A DNA stretch of 64,000 bases from Vibrio maerlii (GTDB lineage Bacteria > Pseudomonadota > Gammaproteobacteria > Enterobacterales > Vibrionaceae), in assembly GCF_003415655.1 (NCBI RefSeq), contig NZ_QRHC01000004.1:1-64000 (forward strand), read 5' to 3'. Each line of letters begins with the position of its first letter. The first letter of the stretch is position 1. Below the pieces are notes generated by a model. It did no database searches and was not told the DNA's origin. It saw only the letters and a list, made by a program, of their open reading frames with translations. The position numbers and the translations under genes were made by a program. This document shows, piece by piece, positions 38,082-46,231 of the stretch.

Positions 38082-39518
38082 TTAATCCATTAAACTTTTC
38101 GATTTAATTGCTTTCTTCGCTAATTCTTTAGCAAATTCAGCAATGTCAGCCTCAAATGCGTCAACACTTTCACGGATTTCATCGAGTTTCACTGTCTGCA
38201 TTTCGCGATTCAACATCACAATTTCACCGTTGACGATGGTTGTGTCTATATTGCTTGGATTGGCTTGATACACTAAGGTCGCGTATGGGTCATAGCTTGG
38301 AAGCATGTTGGCTGATTGTGTTTCAACAATAACGATATCCGCTTTCTTACCAACCTCTAGAGAGCCAACACTGTCCTCCATATGTAGAGCCTTTGCGCCA
38401 CCAAGAGTTGCCATTTCAATCACTTGCTCTGGGATCATGATGGTGCGGTCTGAGTGTTTCAAACGTTGCATGTTTGCTGCATAGCTTAATGTTCTCATGA
38501 TATCGACTTGGTTAGAGCTCATCGGTCCATCTGTCCCAATGCCGATACGCATGCCTGCACGATACATTTCCCAGGCAGGAGCAATACCCGTTGCACCTTT
38601 TGCGTTTGCCATTGGGTTGTATGAGATGCCTGCATCTGCTTCTTTAACAAGCTTGATGTCGTTTTCTGATAGGTGGATAGCGTGTGCAAGGACTACGCGT
38701 TCATCAAGAACGCCGATCTCAGACATGTACTCCACTGGTGAGGTTGCTTTGGTTTCGTCTTTGATGCGCTTTTCTTCGTTAGGAAATTCAGCAACATGAA
38801 TCAGCACTGGCACATCGTACTTTGCAGATAATTTATTGATTTCTTGGAGCTTGTCTTTGCTAACGGTGTAGACGGCGTGTGGTGCATAAGCTGGGGTGAT
38901 AAGCTGATCGTTTTGGTACTCCTCAATGAAGCCTTTCGCGTATTCAATACCGCCATAAGGTTCTTTCGCATCGACGACTGGAAACTTAATCACTGTTTCC
39001 CCCAAGACGGCTCGAAGTCCTACTTCTTTTGTTGCTTTGGCCATTTCATCCATGTGGTAATACATGTCGGCGTAAGTCGTAACACCACTTTGTGCTAGCT
39101 CAATGCTGCCCAGTTTTGTAGCGTTGTAGATCAGCTCTCGGCTTAACTTTTCTGCTTCTAGTGGAAAAAAATATGCAAATAGACGGTTAGATATGCCTTC
39201 TTCGCCTAAACCACGGAATGCGATCATTGGAAGGTGGTTGTGAGCATTGACCATACCCGGCATCACAATGCCATCATTAGCGTCGATGATCATTTCTGCA
39301 CTGTATTGAGTAAGAAGCTCTTCACCGCCAACCGCGATAATTTTATCGTTCTCAACCACGACAACACCATCTTTGATGACTTCCATATCTGAATTAATAG
39401 TAAGAACTTGACCATTACTGATGATCAAATCTGCATTGTGTGTATCTGTACCAGCTGTTGTGATACAACCTGCCAACAGCGATGTGCTAATTGCGCATGC
39501 CAAACTTTTAAGCGTCAT
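38082..39518 (-). CDS. Lipoprotein amidohydrolase, MtaD/TrzN-like
   Basis: 478 aa from ATG 39518, which has AAAGG at a good distance; a longer frame reads 13 codons upstream. A lipobox (TSLLAGC, Cys about residue 18) makes this metal-dependent amidohydrolase an envelope lipoprotein, unusual because relatives that deaminate S-adenosylhomocysteine, methylthioadenosine or triazines are cytoplasmic. Metal ligands: HNH in VNAHNHLPM, His in LIHVAEF, His in LAHAIHL and Asp in IGTDGPMSSN. Substrate is not clear: a deaminated purine-type or amino-triazine-type compound is plausible. Confidence 0.85.
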   Translation of the reverse strand: MTLKSLACAISTSLLAGCITTAGTDTHNADLIISNGQVLTINSDMEVIKDGVVVVENDKIIAVGGEELLTQYSAEMIIDANDGIVMPGMVNAHNHLPMIAFRGLGEEGISNRLFAYFFPLEAEKLSRELIYNATKLGSIELAQSGVTTYADMYYHMDEMAKATKEVGLRAVLGETVIKFPVVDAKEPYGGIEYAKGFIEEYQNDQLITPAYAPHAVYTVSKDKLQEINKLSAKYDVPVLIHVAEFPNEEKRIKDETKATSPVEYMSEIGVLDERVVLAHAIHLSENDIKLVKEADAGISYNPMANAKGATGIAPAWEMYRAGMRIGIGTDGPMSSNQVDIMRTLSYAANMQRLKHSDRTIMIPEQVIEMATLGGAKALHMEDSVGSLEVGKKADIVIVETQSANMLPSYDPYATLVYQANPSNIDTTIVNGEIVMLNREMQTVKLDEIRESVDAFEADIAEFAKELAKKAIKSKSLMD

Positions 39519-39745
39519 TGCTAAACCTTTATATTTCTTCGTTTTTATGTAACGCAAAGGTTTGCGTCACCGGATGGTATTCTATCTTGGTTTATATAGA
39601 TAAATCGATAGGAACCGTGCTATTCATTTGTTGTTGAGATGAAAACCTCGTCTTGATTTATCAACTTGAGGTTCTGATGGGAATTTGGCGAACGGTTGAG
39701 TAAAATACGCGCTTTGCTTTATTTAACTCAATACTGGAACTCAAC

Positions 39746-40369
39746 GTGTCTATTTCCCCATTTGCTCATACCGTTACAATTCTCGACTTCGAAACGACAG
39801 GCTTATCCCCAAATCAAGGCGATCGTGCAATTGAAATCGGTGCAGTGAAGCTAGAAAATGGCCACATTGTTGATCGTTTTCAACGCTTGATGACACCAGG
39901 TTTTCGCGTGAGTAGCTTCATAGAAAGCTATACAGGCATTACCAATAATATGCTTAGAGAGGCGGATGATTGCGCGGTGGTGATGAATGAGTTTGCTGAC
40001 TTTATACAGGGGAGTAATTTAGTCGCTCACAACGCATCGTTTGATAAGAAATTTCTCGACGCTGAATTAGAGGCTATTGGTCGCAGTTACGATGGTGAGT
40101 TTGCTTGTACTTTATTGAATTCTCGACGTATTTCTCAGCAGGCAACTTCGCATAAGCTTGGTGACCTCGTGAGATACCATCAGATTGATAATGATGGGGT
40201 ATTTCACCGAGCGTTAGCTGATGCGGAAATGACAGCAAAGTTATGGTTGATCCAGCTTGATATCTTAAACTATGAGTATGGTATTGCATTGCCGCGTTTT
40301 TCACTGTTGCAAAGGATTGGTAAAACACCGAAAGCATCTGTGGCTAAGATGCTTTCGGAAGTCAGCTAA
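39746..40369 (+). CDS. DnaQ-like 3'-5' exonuclease
   Basis: 207 aa, GTG start. DEDDh exonuclease with Exo I LDFETTGLSPN, Exo II HNASFDKKFLDAE and Exo III HRALADAEMTA (catalytic His). It resembles the epsilon-subunit exonuclease domain without the polymerase-binding tail, so it is more likely a free repair or RNA-processing nuclease. Its stop codon overlaps that of the converging mesD. Confidence 0.88.
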   Translation: MSISPFAHTVTILDFETTGLSPNQGDRAIEIGAVKLENGHIVDRFQRLMTPGFRVSSFIESYTGITNNMLREADDCAVVMNEFADFIQGSNLVAHNASFDKKFLDAELEAIGRSYDGEFACTLLNSRRISQQATSHKLGDLVRYHQIDNDGVFHRALADAEMTAKLWLIQLDILNYEYGIALPRFSLLQRIGKTPKASVAKMLSEVS

Positions 40370-41391
40370 GTGAGTTCGCTTCGAACGATTTCTGCGCCCG
40401 CACTTAACGCACTTAACTTCGCTTCGGCAATGTGGCGAGGTAGGGGAGCCATGCCGCAATTGGTGCAAGGGTAGAGATTCTCGGCATCGACAAACTCTAG
40501 AGCGTTGCGAAGTGTCTCAGCAACCTCTTCGGCTGTTTCGATTTCGTGGGTAGCCACATCAATTGCACCTACCATGACCTTCTTACCACGGACCAACTCC
40601 AGCAGTTCGACAGGAACACGAGAGTTATGACATTCGAGTGAAATGATGTCGATGTTCGATTTTTGCAGCTTTGGAAAGACTTCTTCGTACTGTCGCCATT
40701 CAGAACCGAGAGTTTTCTTCCAATCGGTGTTCGCCTTGATTCCATAGCCGTAACAGATATGAACCGCTGTTTCGCATTTCAGCCCTTCGATGGCACGTTC
40801 TAGAGCTGCGATACCCCAGTCGTTCACTTCATCAAAGAACACATTAAATGCAGGCTCATCAAATTGGATAATATCGACGCCCGCGGCTTCTAACTCTTTT
40901 GCTTCTTGATTAAGAATCTTAGCGAATTCCCATGCCAGTTGTTCACGGCTTTTGTAGTGATCATCAAACAATGTATCGATCATCGTCATAGGACCAGGGA
41001 GTGCCCATTTGATCGGTTTATCCGTTTGTTTACGTAGGAACTTTGCGTCCTCTACAAACACCGGTTTTTGACGACTGACAGGACCAACAACCGTTGGCAC
41101 ACTTGCATCGTAGCGGTCACGGATTTTTACCGTTTGACGCTTCTCAAAATCCACGCCGTCAAGGTGTTCAATAAAGGTCGTGACAAAGTGCTGACGAGTT
41201 TGTTCGCCATCGCTAACGATATCAATACCCGCACGTTGCTGCTCTTGCAGAGAGACGCGCAGTGCATCATGTTTGCCTTCAACAAGCGCTTGGTCTTGCA
41301 GTTTCCATGGTGACCATAGTGTTTCTGGTTCAGCTAACCATACCGGTTTTGGTAGGCTGCCAGCGGTAGAAGTTGGTAAAAGTGTTTTCAT
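40366..41391 (-). CDS. mesD: MesD-type core methionine synthase
   Basis: 341 aa, about half the size of MetE: only the C-terminal catalytic barrel is present. The zinc ligands are retained: His211 and Cys213 (AVHICYGYG), Glu253 (SLECHNSR) and Cys312 (CTNCGM). Such core-MetE proteins lack the folate-binding half. When paired with a DUF1852 protein, as here, they form the MesD type that was reported to make methionine with the DUF1852 partner MesX and oxygen. It sits 29 bp downstream of mesX, same strand. Confidence 0.85.
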   Translation of the reverse strand: MKTLLPTSTAGSLPKPVWLAEPETLWSPWKLQDQALVEGKHDALRVSLQEQQRAGIDIVSDGEQTRQHFVTTFIEHLDGVDFEKRQTVKIRDRYDASVPTVVGPVSRQKPVFVEDAKFLRKQTDKPIKWALPGPMTMIDTLFDDHYKSREQLAWEFAKILNQEAKELEAAGVDIIQFDEPAFNVFFDEVNDWGIAALERAIEGLKCETAVHICYGYGIKANTDWKKTLGSEWRQYEEVFPKLQKSNIDIISLECHNSRVPVELLELVRGKKVMVGAIDVATHEIETAEEVAETLRNALEFVDAENLYPCTNCGMAPLPRHIAEAKLSALSAGAEIVRSELT

Positions 41392-41420
41392 GTTGTGTAA
41401 CCTTAGATTCAGTAAATTGA

Positions 41421-42422
41421 TTAAGCGCCGTTTGTAGACCAGTTTGCAGACCAGTTCTCTAAGATGGTCTGATATGGCTTGATAAAGTGCTCTTCGGCAA
41501 ATTTACCTTGCTCAACCGCAAGCTTGCTGCGTTCCTCTCGGTCGTAAACGATCTTGGTCAATGAGTGATCAAGGTTTTTTATGTTTGGTTGGTAGCGTTT
41601 TCCTGCTACTGCATTCGCGTTGTAGATCTCAGGGCGATAGATTTTTTGGAATGTCTCCATCGTGCTGATCGTACTGATTAATTCAAGGCTCGTGTAATCA
41701 TTGAGCAGATCACCAAAGAAGTAGAAGGCGAGTGGAGCAACGCTGTTTGGTGGCATGAAGTAACGTACTTGAAGCCCCATTTTTTGGAAGTATTGCTCTG
41801 TGAGTGAAGATTGGTTTGGCGTGTATTCCACCCCTAAAACAGGGTGATGGTTATCGGTTTGTTGATAGACTTTACTGTCTGAAACGCTCAAACAAATAAC
41901 CGGAGGCTTACTGAAGTTTTCTTTATAAGTGTTTGAATTAATAAAGTGCTTAAATAGCTTTCCGTGCAAGTCACCAAAATCTTCCGGAATAGAGAAGGTA
42001 TCCTGATCTTTATTATGTTCTAGAAGACGAACACTGAAGTCATAATCACGAACGTAAGAAGAAAAGTTATTACCCACAATACCTTCAATACGCTTGTTGG
42101 TTTGGTGATCAATGATGTTTGTTTTTAAAACTTCGATGGAAGGGAAGGATTCTCCGCCTGCTTCAACATCCATATCAACCGATACGATTTCCAGTTCAAC
42201 AGAGTAACGATCACACTTTGGGTTATCCCAATTTGCCAGTGCATTGAAGCTGTTATCAATCATCTGAAGGGCGTTGCGCAGGTTGGCTTGGCGACTTTCG
42301 CCACGAGCGAGGTTGGCAAAGTTCGTGGTGATGCGAGTGCTGTCTGACGGAAGGTAGTTCTCGTCGAGGCTAATGCTTTTTATTGTAAAGTTAAATTCTG
42401 TATTCATTGCCGTGATATCCAT
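41421..42422 (-). CDS. mesX: MesX (DUF1852) partner of MesD
   Basis: 333 aa. A cytoplasmic DUF1852 protein (FTIKSISLDENYLPSDSTRI near the N-terminus, NSFNALANWDNPKCDRYSVE-like segment, and LGLQVRYFMPPNSVAPLAFYF-like block). Together with mesD it makes up the two-gene methionine synthase. It is required with MesD in the published Acinetobacter case; mechanism not fully known. Two alternative ATGs lie at its start. Upstream, 42423-42658 holds an A/T-rich leader with no MetJ box recognised. Confidence 0.85.
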   Translation of the reverse strand: MDITAMNTEFNFTIKSISLDENYLPSDSTRITTNFANLARGESRQANLRNALQMIDNSFNALANWDNPKCDRYSVELEIVSVDMDVEAGGESFPSIEVLKTNIIDHQTNKRIEGIVGNNFSSYVRDYDFSVRLLEHNKDQDTFSIPEDFGDLHGKLFKHFINSNTYKENFSKPPVICLSVSDSKVYQQTDNHHPVLGVEYTPNQSSLTEQYFQKMGLQVRYFMPPNSVAPLAFYFFGDLLNDYTSLELISTISTMETFQKIYRPEIYNANAVAGKRYQPNIKNLDHSLTKIVYDREERSKLAVEQGKFAEEHFIKPYQTILENWSANWSTNGA

Positions 42423-42614
42423 TTCTTATTGTAAGAACCAAATTCTTTTTGCTGACTTTATCGATTTGGTGTTTGATGTAGTTTTTATACATTTCTACAA
42501 CAAAGATAAAAAATGGATTTGTTTCACATTCAACATGAGGAACATTCATGGTTTCAAATTGAGAGTGAAATTTTTAGTTGAGATGTCGGTGCTCAGAATG
42601 CTTGTGATGCCAGT

Positions 42615-42649
42615 AAAAATTCGGAGAATTAATCTATATTAATTCTCCG
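42615..42649 (-). terminator. Terminator of the truncated MarR gene
   Basis: CGGAGAATTAAT and ATTAATTCTCCG pair perfectly around CTAT (42622-42649); the minus-strand continuation is GAATTTTTAC. Confidence 0.85.
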
Positions 42650-42658
42650 CTAGGTTCC

Positions 42659-42982
42659 TCAATTATTGAGGTTGCGCGCCATTTTTATCGCGACCTGTTC
42701 GAATATTTCCAAGTCGGCAGGATCAATACCATCTTTCATTTTCTCAAACATCACGGAATCAACGTTCGTTAGCTTAGCGATAATCTCCTCGCCACTCTTT
42801 GTCATCCGCAAACATTGGCTGCGCTTATCTTCTGGGCTTGGCTCTTTTACGATCAGTTCTTGTTTAATTAAACTGCTGAGCAGGCGAGTAACCTGAGCTT
42901 TGTCTCTATCCAAAAAGTTTGCAATACAATGACAATTAAACCGAAGGTCGAAAAGTTCCTTAAGAGCTAACCACCTAAACAC
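42659..42982 (-). pseudogene. MarR-family regulator, N-terminally truncated
   Basis: At most 107 aa (a full MarR is about 140). Winged helix and C-terminal helix remain: IANFLDRDKAQVTRLLSSLI, PSPEDKRSQCLRMTKSGEEI, then the dimer helix to ARNLNN. The N-terminal dimerisation helix (about 35-40 residues) is absent, an in-frame TAG lies a few codons upstream of the best start (GTG 42982), and only 40 bp separate it from the next gene, so no room is left. A deletion probably removed its 5' end. A short functional protein is not excluded. Confidence 0.75.
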
Positions 42983-43022
42983 GACAAGACACTAACACTC
43001 ATAAATTTTTAAGGTAGTAGAT

Positions 43023-43331
43023 ATGATCCCGAAGATTCGCAAAGACAAGCAATAGCGCATCATTGTTGAAGAAGTTGGCGTAGATGCACCCAAAACACTA
43101 GAGTTTGATTACCAAGACCGTGAAGATCTCTTCAACGTTGTTGAGAACTTAAAGAAAGGCAGTGGGTTAGAGCCAGAAACAGCAACCAAAGTTGCTGTGG
43201 CACTGCGCCTATTGGGACCTGTAATGATGAAAGATCGTAAGCATCCACTATTTGTTGATTTCATGCCGCATTTCAAGAAATTCATGCAGAACTTGAAGTC
43301 AACAGTAAAGCAGGCTGCTAAAAGCGCCTAA
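43023..43331 (+). pseudogene. DUF3861 gene with an internal TAG
   Basis: A continuous 103-codon frame from ATG 43023 to TAA 43331 is broken once, at codon 11 (TAG 43053-43055). Reading through it gives ..KDKQ(Y)RIIVEEVG...LFNVVENLKKG...GLEPETATKVAVALRLLG and DRKHPLFVDFMPHFKKFMQ, a typical small DUF3861 protein. Family members have an aromatic residue at this position (RYRI-like), so TAC or TAT to TAG is the simplest cause. The rest of the frame shows no other damage, suggesting a recent mutation or suppressible stop. A TAAGG ribosome site precedes the ATG. Confidence 0.82.
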
Positions 43332-43454
43332 TGTGTTGGGTTGAGTGGTTTCATCATTTTTGACTGGTTAGGTTCGCTTGACCACCTAGTCTACTTTGAT
43401 CGATTTATTTAATTTCAGACTATATATAACATCAACCGCTTAGAGGAGTGTTAG

Positions 43455-43667
43455 ATGAATCGCATCAATCCTAAAAAGTTACTGCATAGCAAATGGACTG
43501 CCGTGATGCCAATAGATAGGGAAAAGCACTTCATTGTTACGGACATAGATTTTGAGGAGGACATTTGCGTTTTTTGCATGATTGAGGCCGTAATGTCGAA
43601 GCGTCCACGAGAGATTGATTGGAAGGAGCTTAAAGATGCTTCGAAGTGGAAGATGGGTTGGAAGTAA
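43455..43667 (+). CDS. TIGR02450-type small Trp-rich protein
   Basis: 70 aa. The conserved small-protein pattern is complete: MNRINPKKLLHSKWTAV, EKHFIVTDI, MIEAVMSKRPREIDWKEL and W-KMGWK at the end. Function unknown in the family. GAGG ribosome site well placed. Isolated, with a T-rich hairpin 40 bp after its stop (near 43690-43720). Confidence 0.9.
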   Translation: MNRINPKKLLHSKWTAVMPIDREKHFIVTDIDFEEDICVFCMIEAVMSKRPREIDWKELKDASKWKMGWK

Positions 43668-43782
43668 CAAAGATTTTTATAATCGGCTATTCATAGATTT
43701 GTGTGAATAGCCGTTTTTTGTCATTAAGTCATGGTTTGGCTTACGCTTATTTAGTTGCGTCGATATAGATGGAGAATGGAAT

Positions 43783-44628
43783 ATGAAAATCGCTGTTACT
43801 GCAGCAAGTGGACAGCTCGGTGCTGCAATTGTAGAAGCTGTCATTGAGCACACATCAAAAGAGAGTGTTATTGCACTAGCAAGAACACCAGAGAAAGCTT
43901 CTCATTTGGGTGTTGAGGTCAGACAGGGAGATTACAACGACATTGTCCAACTTGAACAGTCTCTGCAAGGTGTCGATTCACTATTGATTGTTTCGGGTAT
44001 GGACGCTCCAGAAAAGCGGATCGGGCAGCATCGCAATGTGATTAATGCCGCAAAGCGAGCTGGTGTTAAGAAACTTGTTTATACCAGTGTTCAAGGTGCT
44101 GAAGAGGGCACCGCATTCTCACCAGTAATTCAGAGTAACCGTCAAACCGAGCAGGATATCCGTGAGAGCGGTCTCGATTGGGTGATTGGTCGAAATGGCA
44201 TTTATATAGAGCCAGATATTGAATACATCGATAGCTACAAAAAGCTCGGTGGCGTTTTTAACTGTGCTGAAGACGGTAAATGTGGTTACACCACAAGATC
44301 GGAGTTGGGTTACGCCTATGCTCGTATGCTGACGGAAGACAAGCACAACGGTGAAATGTATAACCTTCATGGTGAAGCAATAACGCAAGCCCAATTAACG
44401 GAATACATGAACGTCGCATTTGGGACCGATCTTGTCTTCAAATCCATGAGTGTGGAAGAGTACAAACAAGATCGTATTGCAGAGCTCGGTGACTTCATCG
44501 GTACGGTTATCGCAGGCATCTATCAAGGGATTCGGGAAGGTAAGTCTGATAACCCAAGTCACTATGCTCAAGCTGCGGGTCGAGAACATGTTTCGTGGCA
44601 GGACTATTTTTCTAGTCTAAAGTCATAG
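43783..44628 (+). CDS. NmrA-like NAD(P)-binding oxidoreductase, QorB-type
   Basis: 281 aa. Atypical short-chain dehydrogenase with an N-terminal Rossmann motif (KIAVTAASGQLGAAIVEAVI), a mid-region HRNVINAAKRAGVKKLVYTSVQ and no YxxxK catalytic pair, as in QorB quinone reductase and NmrA regulators. Layout matches E. coli QorB (286 aa). It is 33 bp before the SnoaL-like gene and probably co-transcribed, which suggests a joint role in handling a small aldehyde or quinone. Confidence 0.85.
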   Translation: MKIAVTAASGQLGAAIVEAVIEHTSKESVIALARTPEKASHLGVEVRQGDYNDIVQLEQSLQGVDSLLIVSGMDAPEKRIGQHRNVINAAKRAGVKKLVYTSVQGAEEGTAFSPVIQSNRQTEQDIRESGLDWVIGRNGIYIEPDIEYIDSYKKLGGVFNCAEDGKCGYTTRSELGYAYARMLTEDKHNGEMYNLHGEAITQAQLTEYMNVAFGTDLVFKSMSVEEYKQDRIAELGDFIGTVIAGIYQGIREGKSDNPSHYAQAAGREHVSWQDYFSSLKS

Positions 44629-44661
44629 TCAATACTAAGACGCAAGATGTAAGGAGTACGA

Positions 44662-45045
44662 ATGAGTCAAGATATTCAAGCGAACAAGAAAAACGCCATT
44701 GCATTTTACGACATGGCTTATCGCGGAAAGCCTCGTGAAGCCGTCGAGAAATACGTAGGGGGTGAGTACATTCAGCATAATCCATTAGTGGGAAATGGGC
44801 CTGAGCCTTTTATTGAGTACTTTGAACGTATGCAATCGGAGTACCCAGAAAAGGACATTGAGTTTGTGCGAGCGATTGGGGAGGGGAATTTAGTTGCGCT
44901 TCATACTCACCAAACATGGCCTGATAATATTGAGTATGTGACGATGGATTTCTTCCGCTTTGATGACGAAGGAAAAATTGTAGAGCATTGGGATGCTCTA
45001 CAAGAAATCCCTGAGGGAACCAAAAACGGAAATACAATGTATTGA
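44662..45045 (+). CDS. SnoaL-like (NTF2 fold) protein
   Basis: 127 aa, one NTF2/SnoaL cone-shaped fold: KKNAIAFYDMAYRGKPREAV, YIQHNPLVGNGPEPFIEYF with the His-Asn pair, LVALHTHQTW and DFFRFDDEGKIVEHWDALQE. Relatives catalyse aldol-type rearrangements or simply bind small ligands. Second gene of a pair with the NmrA-like gene; ends in a bidirectional terminator. Confidence 0.87.
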   Translation: MSQDIQANKKNAIAFYDMAYRGKPREAVEKYVGGEYIQHNPLVGNGPEPFIEYFERMQSEYPEKDIEFVRAIGEGNLVALHTHQTWPDNIEYVTMDFFRFDDEGKIVEHWDALQEIPEGTKNGNTMY

Positions 45046-45610
45046 TGACGTAATGACTTAAAAAAGTCCAATGAACGCTTCCAACGTGAAACTCTTCGGC
45101 CATTGGACTTTTTACTCTGGATCCAATATTGGCTAAATATTTCGAGTTATCTAAAAATTTTTTCTAACCTTTTAAAGGTTAGTCAACGAGCATCTGTTTT
45201 CTCTAGTCTTGTAATTATAAATTCCCTAAATCTATACCTATAGATTTTCTCTACGCCTGCAATTATTTCTCCTTGTTATCATATTAATATTAACCATATT
45301 ATTTGTTTTTTGATATCAAATGATGTTATTTTTATCGCTGATATTAAATGGTTTATCGATCAATTAGTTGTATATCATACATTCTTTTAATTGCATTGGC
45401 TTTCTGTATTGGTTAATTGATTGGATTAGTGATTGATTTTAATTATATGTTTAATTATTAATATATTAATTTATTACACTATTTTGTTGCTTTGATTTAA
45501 TTTATTCATTTTAAAAGAAATATGTAGACTGTTTATTCTAAATTGTTCTAATATTTCCGTCCGGTAATTAATGGAATGCTATTTTAGTTAGTGCGAATAG
45601 GGAAATATAA
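45046..45610. other. Strongly AT-rich leader of the degraded operon copy
   Basis: 565 bp without a gene. After the terminator (45061-45114) and a palindrome CTAACCTTTTAAAGGTTAG (45164-45182) it is very A/T-rich and aligns by eye with 48637-49059, the leader of the intact operon: weakly at the left end, almost base for base from about 45520 on. It looks like the duplicated promoter region, of the kind often bound by H-NS (inference). Confidence 0.75.
45061..45114. terminator. Terminator with 12-bp arms and long loop
   Basis: AAAAGTCCAATG (45063-45074) and its exact inverse CATTGGACTTTT (45102-45113) flank 27 bases, with A- and T-runs outside. It closes the NmrA-like/SnoaL-like unit. Confidence 0.85.
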
Positions 45611-45757
45611 ATGAAACAAACTGCGATTATTATCGGTCTGACGTTGTTTATTGCCGGCTGTGCAGCAAACAATCATAGAAATAATCTCTAAGAATTTGAT
45701 AGGTCAATTACTCGTGGTGATTATTTAAGCGCCTCTGAATTTTCATTAAAAGAATCA
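45611..45757 (+). pseudogene. Fragment of operon gene 1 (second copy of 49060 gene)
   Basis: Differs from 49060-49206 at three bases in 147. One of them makes codon 27 a TAA, so at most a 26-residue signal/lipobox remnant (IAGCAANNHRNNL) could be made. After 45757 the sequence jumps to operon gene 5, about 5.9 kb further in the intact copy. Confidence 0.92.
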
Positions 45758-45762
45758 CTCAC

Positions 45763-46034
45763 TACCTTCAACTTTAGGGCTTGAATCATCCCGTAGTATC
45801 GAGGGTGTCGCATTTGATGAAGACTATGAGCAAAACAATTACATGTTTGTTATAGGTCGTGATACTGCGGCTTATGCTGCACGTTATGAGCTGGACTACC
45901 AAGGTTTTTATGCTTTAACACATTTTGGTATTGGTATAGCTCACCTCGATTTCTCAGATAAAGCCAAAACTCAAGCCAGAGATGGCGATGACCGCAAGAT
46001 CTTTGGTGACTAAACGCTCGCGTTATCAGGTACT
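45763..46034 (+). pseudogene. Fragment of operon gene 5 (outer-membrane protein)
   Basis: Corresponds to 55071-55342 of the intact gene with about 14 mismatches in 272, without indels. A TAT to TAA change stops it in the GDY region. It is joined on both sides to non-adjacent parts of the operon, so two deletions (or one plus rearrangement) made this relic. Confidence 0.92.
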
Positions 46035-46063
46035 TCAACGTTTTTAACCGGTTTAGCGACTAT
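46035..46063 (+). pseudogene. Fragment of operon gene 6 (DUF4282), left part
   Basis: Identical over 29 bases to 55712-55740 of the DUF4282 gene. It ends at the exact base where the right-hand part resumes at 48608, which marks the left border of the inserted 2.54-kb segment. Confidence 0.9.
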
Positions 46064-46231
46064 AAGGTTATTAAAACAAACAAGAACGCTAAAGCAGCCA
46101 ATTGCTTATTTATAGTCAAACAATTACCTCATTACTTATCACAGCAGTGTAGAGGTTACTTTTGTTAACGATAGTCCACCTCTGAGGTGATGCTGAACAA
46201 ACTTAATAAAACACAAAGGAACACATTACAT

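Noticed and set aside
45061..45114. Integron attC site
   Set aside because: The inverted repeat with long loop lacks the conserved core (GTTRRRY) and no integrase is present; the A/T-runs fit a terminator.
46064..46090. attC/attI-like left end of the inserted segment
   Set aside because: GGTTATT does not fit the GTTRRRY core; no imperfect palindrome around it.
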